Assembly (NCBI GenBank): GCA_031213475.1
Contig: JARUPZ010000037.1
Location: forward strand, 1,054,001 to 1,118,000
Length of the DNA stretch: 64,000 bases
From: Nereocystis luetkeana
Lineage: Eukaryota; Sar; Phaeophyceae; Laminariales; Laminariaceae
Reading direction: 5' to 3'
The position numbers were made by a program, and so were the translations under genes. The notes beneath the pieces were generated by a model, which saw nothing but the letters and a program-made list of their open reading frames with translations, did not search any database and had not been told where the DNA came from. The first letter of the stretch is position 1, and every line of letters starts with the position of its first letter. This document shows positions 33,501 through 43,800 of this stretch, piece after piece.

Positions 33501-34402
33501 GGAAAGGTCCGGCAAGTAATGAAAGGAGGCGGTTTGGAAGTGGGAGCTCTGAGAGGCCAGGGATGCACCAACCGAGCACGCTCAGGGGTTGTGATCTAAG
33601 TATGTAGTTCTATTGTACCAGTATCAACTGAGTACGGGGTATTGGTACCGGGTAAGGACCTGCATGACGCATACCTTGAGGAGTCGCCATGGGAGTGTTT
33701 TCGCTTTCGTGCTTACTATGATACGGTACCAAATATCAGGTACCTTGGTATGTTATACTGGTACGCAACATGCCTCGACAACCAGCTCTCGACAAGTGCA
33801 GCTGCGAACTCGTTACTACCTGGTATGTTTTAACTGAGCATGTGAACTTCGGCCAGTCAGCTCACCTGAGTCAAGTTCTCCGGGAAACCCTTGATGATGT
33901 GCCGCAATACTTGGAGCAATTCTGCGGCGTGGAAGCTGCAGCTTGGTGCTCGCGCGAAGTGGCTGAGAACAGCCCCAATTTTTTGCCGAAGAAGGCTTCG
34001 CTTTTGCGGGAAGCTTGCGTACGCCCAATGAAGCGTGTCGCGCAGGAACGCTCGTTCGAAAGCAACCCCTCGATGGAATCGGTCACAAAGCTGCAGCAAG
34101 AATCCATCATCTACGACATCTCCAGCCACATTTGCCTCAAACTCGGGAATATCTATCAGTCCTGTAAGACAGGCTTGCGAGCTTTTCACCAAGTACGTTT
34201 CTGGTTGCTGCCACCCTAGGCGGATAGAGTCAACAAGGAAGCCGTAGATCTTCCATGGGAGTTTATCCACATCTCGCACACGCTGGTTCTCGACGAGATC
34301 CAGCAAGCGCTGGCAAATTTTCGAACGCATCTCCAACGGCATGCCAGCTTCGCATCCTTGCAATAGTAAAAGCAGCTCGTTATCATCGCTCCCAGTCGAC
34401 AT
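27520..34402 (-). CDS. PP2A B56-type (PPP2R5-like) regulatory subunit
   Basis: Phase-0 exons on the minus strand are 34402-33866 (ATG start), 28937-28722, 28168-28079 and 27894 to about 27520. The joined protein matches the B56 HEAT-like core: LLQLCDRFHRGVAFERAFLR and DTLHWAYASF (B56: FVLQLLELFDSED...LHRIYGKF), then VLLPLHQPNEM, VGCIVPFLELQPDL, EILLLHELETLVEFV and QVVQRTLFLFKND. B56 subunits place the PP2A catalytic dimer on substrates. At about 406 residues it is a little shorter than usual. After ERSWN (about 27672) the reading frame looks less natural than the next frame, so the C-terminus may be mis-framed, spliced or mutated. The first intron is 4.9 kb and full of repeats. The start lies 480 bp from the divergent TKL kinase start. 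Confidence 0.8.
29515..29730. repeat. 24-bp palindromic minisatellite
   Basis: About nine units of a 24-bp repeat around TGCCTGTCCACAGCAGGCA, which is itself an inverted repeat (TGCCTG...CAGGCA). It lies in the long B56 intron. Confidence 0.9.
29935..30800. repeat. Degenerate ~290-bp tandem repeats with CTG runs
   Basis: Successive units near 29940, 30230, 30520 and 30710 share GTAGATT(N)TTTGTCTTC, ACGAGAAG, a GTACAAAGGG(T/C)(G/T)CAAGG segment, CGACGCTGACCCTG and a (CTG)n run (30125-30160; 30418-30455) followed by a CTGCTGTAGATG/TACAGCAG inverted pair. It lies in the B56 intron. Confidence 0.7.
31210..31529 (-). mobile_element. tRNA-Asp-headed SINE, near full length
   Basis: Very similar to the copy at 4328-4663, with the same B box (GAGACTTGAACCCAC on the plus strand), core and tail end TTTAACTTTCCAGCC. 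The A-tail has decayed. It sits in the B56 intron on the same strand as the gene. Confidence 0.85.
31603..32060 (+). repeat. Hairpin-bearing dispersed repeat, copy 3
   Basis: Homologous to 5195-5620 over its whole length, with the hairpin at 31621-31642 and the end TGCCTGATTGGAACACC. At that end copy 1 continues into the 629-bp array, but here the sequence diverges, which marks the 3' boundary of this family. Confidence 0.75.
32910..33610. repeat. Single dispersed copy of the 629-bp repeat
   Basis: It runs from CACCCGGTCGAAAATAAG to CTAAGTATGTAGTTCTAT, the same ends as the full-length last unit of the array at 7497-8205. Indels break the ORFs that are open in the array. It is in the B56 intron. 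Confidence 0.85.
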
Positions 34403-34882
34403 ATCCCCTCCTCCTCTTGTCCTCCCTATGTAATACACCAGAAAAAGCTCCTATCGGCGCTCGTAGTGCGTTTCAACTGCTCCTGTCAGTGTCTTGATGC
34501 GTGTTGCGTATCGGTGCGTCGAAGAAGGTTTCCACACTGGTGGGAAAATATATTTGGAGAGGGGAATGCACTTTAATGTCCCCTGCACCGGTATAAGATA
34601 CTGCTGATGTAAAGATCTGATCTGCCAGGCCGCTGCCTTGGGCGGCAACTTGTCCTGGTCTAGATTCCGAACCGGCGCGGTGTACCTTGTCTTTCAAGAC
34701 TCTTAGTGTTCCTGTTTGACGTCCTCGTCATTGTTGGTGTTGTTTGAGCGCGGTGAACATCGTTCCGTATCTTCATCACTGGAAATGCGACGGAAGCTAA
34801 AGCTAAAGCTACAGCAGCAACAGCTCTGCTAAAGAGGTGTAGAGCCTTGTAGCCTCTGTTGAGAGCCCTGCTTACAGCTTTT
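34403..34882. promoter_or_regulatory. Divergent B56/TKL intergenic region
   Basis: The two start codons are 480 bp apart and face away from each other, so this short gap should contain both promoters, perhaps shared. I see no clear TATA box. A GCTAAA direct repeat (about 34795-34808) lies close to the TKL start. An alternative is an upstream TKL exon here, because CTTACAG (34871-34877) could be a splice acceptor. Confidence 0.45.
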
Positions 34883-37800
34883 ATGGAGGAATATGGAGAC
34901 GAGTCTTTCGAGGAGGATGAGGGGCATACGCTATCTCCAGTCGACACCGGAAACTGGAAAACGATCTCCTTCGAAGAGGTGGAGCTGGGAGAGCAGCTAG
35001 GAGGAGGGAGCGTAGGGCTGGTCCACCGTGGGGCGTATGCGGGAAAGCCGGTGGCGCTGAAGACACTGGTGGGTGTTGCGTATAGTACCTGGTACAGAAG
35101 TGTAAAATACCCACACAGATGCAAGGCAAGAGCAAGCTACAGCAGCACCAGCGGTGGCACCTTTACTTGCGTCATTCATACAGCAGTACAGCAGTGCATT
35201 CCACAAACCCCGGTCTACCGAGACTACTCGTACAATATAATACCTGGTATGGTGTTTGCGAAGTTCCGATTATGGTTTGGTTTGGCCAATTTCTATTCTC
35301 CCGATCCCAAAAAATAATCAACTTCCCAAAATCAGGACCCAAAATGGCCTCATATGGCCCATATCTTCACAAAATTTTCGGGTTGGGTTTGCCTTCTTGG
35401 GTTTCGATTAGGATCTTCACCCTATTGGCCAGGACAACCCGGAATCGCCCCGGACGAATGAAAACATCGTATTTGACAAGAAATCATAATCGTTGACGTC
35501 AGGTTCTCATCGCACAGCGTACAGCAGCAGCCAGAAGGAGTGAGGCATGATACATGGGTTGCCTGTCACCACCAAGCTATCTAACCAAGCGCACGGCCCA
35601 TTCGGCGAGTCCGTGTCAACGCGAAGCCCTCGTTATGGCCGGCAAAGGCATACGGCCATATGCGGCGGAGGGCTGGCAGGCTGCAACTTCAACATCGTTG
35701 ACGGCGCCGTTTGCGTTGTGGACTGCTGCTGAAGGTGTTGCTCTGCTGTGCTGCTTATTGCTGCGGCAACAAAGTAGCGGTACTCTGGGCTCTGGGGCGT
35801 GTTACCGCACCACAGGCACACCCACAGCACGCCTACGCACGCGCTGCACAACAGGCCCCGGTCGCATCGATTGACACGCTTCGCATGATTGCCACAGAGC
35901 ACACAGAGCAGACACAAACGCAGCGAACCACGAAGCAGCAGCAGGGAGCAGCATCTCGTGCGAGGCCGTTGGTGTTCCATTTTTCGTACTTTTATTTCGT
36001 TATTTGTCATTTGTTGCTGTATTCTGAATTCCTAGAATTTTATTTCCAGTTCAAAACCGAAATGGTCGTTTTGGGTTCTCGCAAGCAGTTTCAAACCCGA
36101 TTATGTTTTGGTTTGGTGAGTAGCCTGTGGTTCGCGACCCAACCATAATCGATTATTTCGCAAACCCCCTAATGATGATAGACATACGAGTATACCCTAT
36201 ATAAAACTCAAGAGAGGGTGATGTTTCGACTCTTTGCGCCGAATTCAATATCGCGATCTTCGTACACGCAAATCCCTCGATCTAAAAACTCAATATCGTT
36301 TTTTTTGCCAGAACAACGTGAGATAAAACATGGGTGAAAGCGCGTCTCTCCGTGGCCAGACTACAGCCGGCTGGCGCGGGATCGGGCCTAGATACCAAAA
36401 GAAGCGCCCTTGGCGCGCACCTCTCCGTGGATACGTACCCGTAAACTATAGCAGCAGCAGTCAGCAGTCAGCCACATCGGGTCAAAATATAAAATATCAA
36501 GACAAGTTGACTCTACTGTACGTAGCGCACTCGACCCGTCTCTTCGCCGCCAGACCAAACGCAGTCAGCGTGGGCTCGGACGCTTGGGTCCTACGCGCAG
36601 TGCAGTGCACCCAGCGCGTCTCTTCGCGGCAGTAGACCACAACAACAAATGTTGGTTTTGACGTATGCTCGCATCTCTGCTCGCACATTAAAATCCGATT
36701 TTTCCGCATTGCAAGGCTGCTTCGATTTGCCACGTTCACATCTGAAAATGCTATCGGGTCACAATCTGAAGCTCAAAATAGAACCGATAGAAAACACCAA
36801 TCCGCCGGAGGGTAAAAAAAGAAGAGAAAAAACCCCGATAGGAAACAGCCTCAGGGCGCAGGCCGAGTCCCGAGGACAAGGTTGCAGTTTGCTGGCACGA
36901 CCAGTCCTATGATATGTCCAGCTGATCGACCAACATGAAGACGTCATAAGAAGACCAGACGGAAGACAAGAGGACAATAACAGGGTAGGGACAAAGAGCT
37001 AATAACAAACGAAACACGAGCAGTGGGTCAAGGACAGAGACACAACAGACACAAAGAGGACAGAGACAGACGAACCAACGGTGGCTAAAAAAAAGTAAGC
37101 AAAACCAGAAAAAAAAAAGAGAAATAGCAAAGGGTCACACAAATAGAACAAAAGTAAGAAAAATAAGGTGACACAGCCGACGCTGAATGGCAGGGTACGG
37201 CAGAGGGGAGGGTACCATCGACTTGGTAGGGAATAGGGCAGCACGACGAACAAAAAAACAGGGATTGTAACCCAGCATTAGGCAGCAGTCACCTGGCGTC
37301 TCAGGAAGAAAGACGGCTGGTACCACGTTTCGCCGGGTGCCTTCACTTTCTTATCCGGCCTAGCTGTTCTTGATACGCCTCCTTTTGACGCGGCTCCTCT
37401 TCCTCCCCCCCCGGGTCTTGGGCCCAACGACGTCTTAAGTTGTTGCGCATTTGTACCAAGCGTTCGTCGTGTTGCTACGTTGTCCTTCCCCTTAACAAAC
37501 CAGCGCTTCATGTACTACTGCTCTACCGCTTCTTCTACACGTCTGAACCACTTGCCCGATCTCTTCGCTGCCAGCGCCCATTGTTTCTGTTCGCTTGGCA
37601 ACTTAAACACCGATAGGCTGCGCTCGAGACAACCCATCCAGTCCTGCTCTTGCCCTTCAAGTAACCCTTCCCCCCCTCCAATACCCCAAACATCACCCGT
37701 TTCGGTAGCTCCTCTCGTTGCCCATACGAACAAGCCACGAACCCCGCGATAACATAAGTAAGCGCGACAACCCCTGAAGCCTTGAAATAGCACATTGAGC

Positions 37801-40800
37801 GGAAGAGGCGACAACAAGCCCAAATATGAACCACCAGTAAGTCAGTAAACTACTGCGAAGACTACGCCGTACGTTGGCGGATGGTGGATATAGCAGCAGT
37901 ACGAGGGTAAGGTGCGCGTAGAGTACTGGTGCCAGTTTTTATGCAAATCATGAAACATGGGCTTTAAGGGGCCATATAATATAAGCCACATGATTTCACA
38001 GACCGGATAACGCAACTCTCGGATAACACTTATCTACGTTGTGGGGCCTAACTCGGCGGCTTGACCACGTCCTAACATAGCGTTAGCACTGGAAGACAAA
38101 TGGCGTAACGCGGCAACGTTGTGTTGAATCCTTATCCACGAACGCTATAGTTTAACACAATACGTAATATTATCGTTTTCCTCGATCTCGGCGACTCTCG
38201 CACCGTAACATAGTGTTACGCCGTGATCGGTACGTGTACTGCGGTACACAAAAGGTAGCACAACGTTAGTTGGGATTTATCCAGACTTGTGCGTTGTCAT
38301 CCTAACATGAACAGATCACTGTCCGCCGATTCGGTAACTTGCTAACATTATTTTATGACTATAGGAGACTCTAGGCATCATATTCTAACATTGTGTTACT
38401 AGTAGGTTACAGTGTTGTTACAGTAGGCATATCATAGGGCTTTGTTTGTAACGATGGACATTTTCACCCTCGTAGGTTGCGGGACTTCTTTAAAAGTAAC
38501 GAATCGATTATCGTAATCAAGATGTTTCTTCACTGGTTCGATTGATGTAGCGGGGGGGTTTTCCTTTCGAAACAACTGCAATTGATTGAGTGTATATCGT
38601 CGAACGCCGAATATGCCAGCAACAGCAGCAGCAGACGACCCAAGCGAATATAGCGGCTATCACGCCCCCAACCCCTGATACTCAGCATCACCTTGCTCCT
38701 ATTAATACTACTCATGCCATGGCCGCAGCAAGCGGGTAAGGCCGTTATGATAAGGGGTGTCGTGTTCGAGCGAGCTCGGTCGTTCCGAGCATACGATTCG
38801 ATCTCATGAAACTTTTGTGCTTTGGGTGGAATTTAGGGTCGTTTTTTGTAGAGACCAACCTCACTCCGCCCACGACTACGGTAGCTACGTGGCCCACCAC
38901 CGGTAAGCAACAGCAACGTCGTCACTCTACTACTCATGTCACCGCTGTACGAAGCAGGTAGGGTTATCTTGTCTTGTATGTCTCTAGGCAGCTTGGAGCT
39001 TTCAAAACCAGTTGGGCATACTCGTTTCGCTCACATTCTGTCTCCCGCAGTTTGCTTTTGGGGGGGGGTTGCGAATAACCCACAACGGCAGGGTGTTTAA
39101 ATCCGAGCAATACAATACACATTTTTTTTTATTTGGTGAAAATTACGCGGAAATCCTATAATGCCCTAACGCAACGTTACGTGCGGTAATCGTCTTTTCA
39201 GTAACACTAACATTACTGTATTTTTCGAATGATATTCGAGCCCCCCTTATGCTTCCTTAAGGCCCGATAACGTAACAGTTGATTTAAGTTAAGCGAATAT
39301 TCACTTTTGGAGGTGGTCGCGACGGATCTCTAGTGTAGGATGCTACTTAAATACCGATGGGCGCCTAACATAACGTTAGCATGTTACTTGCATTCAAGAT
39401 CTAACCTTAACGTTGCGTTGCCAGGCTGCCATAACTGACGACCTAGACGTAACATTAGCTTACCGCGTGACAGTTGGACCTGAAATTACTACAACACTAG
39501 TGGTAGGCCACAGCATCAGTGGACCAGTGGACCAAAAAATGTGTCAACCACCGAACACTCACCACTCACCCACACCCACCCACCCACCCATCCCACCAAC
39601 CCACCCTCGTATAGACTCAAGTACGCTGTTCCGTAACGTTGTAACATGGCCAACGATCCACCCACCCACCCACCCACCCACTCGCCCGCCCGCCCAGCCA
39701 AGTACTACTGCTGTTGTACATAAATAAATCACAATTAATCCCATACAATTACCATACGAATGTCATACAACTGACACGAAAGAGAAGACATGCTTCAACC
39801 ATAGACCCCGTCCTAAGAAAATGCAAAAAATGAACGCAGAGGAGGTGGAATTTGAACCCACGCTTCTGCCCTCCAGCTCTACTACTGCAGTCGAGCGCTC
39901 TACCATGTACTGCTGTACTATAAAATGAAAGCATACTCCAACCCATACAATTGCCATACTGAAATGCAATACAACTAAAACGACAACAAAAGTTGCACTA
40001 TAAAACCCATACAACTATTCACCGCACCCAGTCCAAAATTGTAAAACAAAAACTCAGAGCGGGTGGGCTTCGAACAAACGCTTCTGGCCTCTGCAATCGA
40101 CCGCTCTGCCGCTGACACAAACGTAAACACGGGGATTATTTGCCAACCCCGGGAGCGCAACTTTCCACGCCGCCCGCTCTCTGAGTTGGGCGACGGCGCC
40201 CGTTCTTTCGCCGGGATCACCGATGGCTGATGAGTGGGGCGGGCGTGGCTCGGCCGTGTGTAAGCGGGGGTCGTGTGGCGCTCGGGAGCACCCGGTGTTG
40301 AAAAGGCATAAAATAACAGAGTCAAACGAAAGATTCAGTACGGCATCATCATCACCATTCCTAAGAAAATGGTAGTACGTAAAACGTTGCTATCTATGTT
40401 GCCGTTTTGGTCTCTCAGACCTATGACAATGGGAACGAGAAGTTTGAAAGTTTTATTTTATAAATATTTGTTTTCAAAAACAGCTGAATATATTCTCGTA
40501 CCGCCGCTGTGGGAAAAAATAGAAGAAATAAAAGTTTTTTTTAATTTCATTTCTTCACGCGGCTGCAGGTGGCGTACTTGTTTTTTCTCGTTGTAAAACG
40601 CCAACACGCTGACAAAAGTCAGCTCATGCGACGACGGACCTTCGATCCGGATGTAAACCCAGCGCACGGCCAACCCGCTTGGTGTCGGGCAAGGCAAACG
40701 AGTGTGTAGATGACGGCCTCAAAGGTATTAGGTGGATCCATGGTCTAGGGGGCGAGAGCTTGCCGGCGGCGTCCTATATTCTTCTCTCAAACCTAAAAAT

Positions 40801-43800
40801 AACCCTAGGTTATGTCATTCGAGACGGATGGAGAAAAACTGTCTTCTGTTTTCTTCACACCAGCGGCCAATTGTTTATTTTTATCATACGCGTGGCCAGC
40901 ACCCGCCACATATCACCGGTCATTGTGTGAACACGGTGACCCTAGGGTGGGTTGGAGCCCCTAACGAGCGCACCCCGTTCAAAGTTTAGGACGCAGCCGT
41001 TTGTTTTATCGATAGATATCTTTCGAGGACTCGGAATCTCGCCGCTTCAAACTAAACATCCGCCTGAGTTTTTCTGAAGCCGTTCTTGACCCAACATCTG
41101 CCCCATAATTATTTTTTGGGGGATTTTCCAAAACTTCGGAACTACCAGGTATTCGATTTGGAGAATCGCGCCCATAGCAAGCTATACCTGAAAAATTCTG
41201 GAGGATATCTTTGGAATTCAAAGTTCTTGAGGAAATTTTGCGTTCCCATTGTCGTAGGTCTCAGGTACACTATACCAGGTATGTGTTACTAGTGTTACAC
41301 TGAAGCGGAGTCGCTGAGTAAAGTAATGTTCGTCATTTACTTGAGCAGTAAAGTAATGTTCGTCATTTACTTGAGCAGTAAAGTAATGTTCGTCATTTAG
41401 TGGAGTTCAACAGACCCTCTCGAACACGGGGACACATTCGCCAATATCCCCGGGACGAGAGGATGAAAGCATCCTCGAAAAAAAGTGCCTCTACAAATTT
41501 GAAACCCAAAACAAGGTGAATTTTGGAGGAATCCCAAGAAAAAACGCCTACAACAAAATAGGAAACCCCGCCAGTACGCGACTCATCTATTATTAATAGT
41601 ATAACGTAATACAACTTAATCCGCATACTCGCACGTACGAGCTAACTCAGCAGTAAATTATTGTTCATGTTATATTGGGGATGCAATTTGTCTGCTATTA
41701 ATAACTCGTGTTCGTACATACTGTAGTTTGCATACGAGCTAACAAATTACCGTATTGTGAATGTTCGTGCTTTATCGGTCATTGACGCTATTTACCTGCG
41801 TGTTGCGATGCAATTTGCATTTCCTCCAACATCCTAACTTTTCAATGTTCGCTATGTATGAGCCACATACTGTAACAAAGTAATACTATTATGTTGCCAA
41901 TACGGAATCTAGCTATATTAGAAACACGATATCATTGTGTTACGCAATCGCCCGCCAATATCGTAACGTACCTTATGTTACCGCAATGTCTAGAAATCAT
42001 CTAACGTGGTAAAGTTACGGTAAAAAAAAACGCTGAACCGTAATAATGATATGGAACGTCAAGTGCAACGTCATCCGAGGTGTGCAGGGTTAATCGACGA
42101 ATCCGTGGTCCTGTGTGCAATACCGGACACCAGACTCTACTATACTATACTATCCTATACTATACTAAACTATATATGAAGCGTTGGTGGAATCAACCTT
42201 ATACTGGGATTAGTACGGTAGTGAATAGGGCTTTCAATCGCACGCTGCCCAAACACCCGAGAGTGATACTCGTAAATGGCTAAAGCTCCAGTTTTGTCTG
42301 CCCTGCAAGGCGTGCACGGCTCATGAAATTCTCTAGTACAGCTAATATGTCATAGCGCCAAACTTGACGGTAATCAACAGCGCCAAACTCGACGAGGTGT
42401 CAAAGTATATTGAAATTGAAAGGATCGGCTTGCATGCAAAAGGACGATATTGTGCAGGTATGATGCAATAGTGCAGTGTGCAGTGCAATGTGTACGGCGC
42501 GTGCTATGTAATTATTATAGGGTAAGAAAGCAAGGATAAGGATGCAAATGTGTAATAATGTAAAAATGTAAGGATAGATTATACAGGACGGCGTAAGGCA
42601 TCAGGGTTAAGGTTGGTAATAACATAACCCTCGTGGCACTGAAATAATAATAAGGACTCCGGCAGCAAATATGAGTGTAGGCGAGGGTTGAAGGAAGTAT
42701 TATGCCTTGGTGCACCGCTACTACAAGCAGTGAAGTATGTGTCGTACTGCATAATACAAGTACAGTGTGTTTTGTCAACGTGACTCGAGCTTGCGGTACA
42801 TCATGAGCAGTGTCTAAACGATACGCGGCTGTTGAATCTGGTGGCGCCTCTGCTCGCGGAGTGAACGACATGAGGCGCCGTTCAACCCCGGCCGCAGGTT
42901 GCTCTAACTTCACGCTCTTACCCAAACCGCTCGTTTTCGTACCAGGTAGTTAGCTGGAGATCCCCTTTACTGCCCATCTAGGAGATGGTGGCGCGTGTCA
43001 CCGCTACTCCAATTCTCTACCAAAACTGACCATTCGAAAACTGCGTGTACGAAATGTCTTTCTCGGTAATGGAAACTGCAGAAACTAGGGAGGTGTGGCA
43101 CGGGATTGTGGTTGGAATTGTCGTTGCTTACAACATGTCAACTTTGGGGGTACTGTGCACCAAGCAAATCTTTCGAGCGAAACGTGGCCTCTGTAACCAT
43201 CGGCCTTTCCCCTGCCCTCCCCTCATACTCTGATACATATGTGGTGCTGGTACAGTTCAACAGCCGCATCGACGACGCCCTGAAACAAGAATATCTGGAC
43301 GAGTTGCTTGTACTCAGGTGACCATTAGAGCTGCAGGCTAGGTGTGTTTTCAGGAAGCGTTGCGTGTGATCGAGACAGAGAGAGAGGCAGAGAGAGGCGG
43401 TGTTTATGACACCTACGCCACGAATCCGCGCTGAGGGAGAATGCCCGCCACCGCCTGTAATTAGTTCCATTTGAGTACACGTTTGTACTGTTTGTAGTCA
43501 TCGCCTCATTGACAAGTTGTTCTTGCCCCGTCTGCGCGCCTTGCAGTCAGCTTCACCATCCTAATATTGTTCACTTTTATGGAGCTTGCATGGTCCCGCC
43601 TCACCTCTTCTACGTTATGGAGTTGTGCCAGCGGTCACTGTTCGACCTGCTGCACAACTGCCGGCGAGACATCGGTACATCAGAACGAGTCAGGACGGCG
43701 GTGAGTTTGCCCTCATAGACACGCGCAACCCATAGCGTTCCCTATCTAGGCCACTTACTCAACGGATGAGGCGCACGCCTGAGCTTACCTGGTATCACTT

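Larger units (their letters stand above)
38002..42087. mobile_element. Diverged, interrupted relative of the palindrome-array TIR element
   Basis: Its left part (38002-38450) aligns with 11398-11760, sharing CTTATCTACGTT(A/G)TGGGGCC and CGCCGTGATC. Its right part (41870-42087) aligns with 13930-14149, sharing ACGC(G/A)ATCGCCCGCCA and CATCCGAGGTGTG. Palindromes such as TAACATAGTGTTAC recur at 38020-38400 and 39160-39430. The middle holds inserted material, including tRNA-Cys-like sequences. The left TIR is degraded and I see no target duplication, so this copy is older. It sits in TKL intron 1. Confidence 0.65.
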
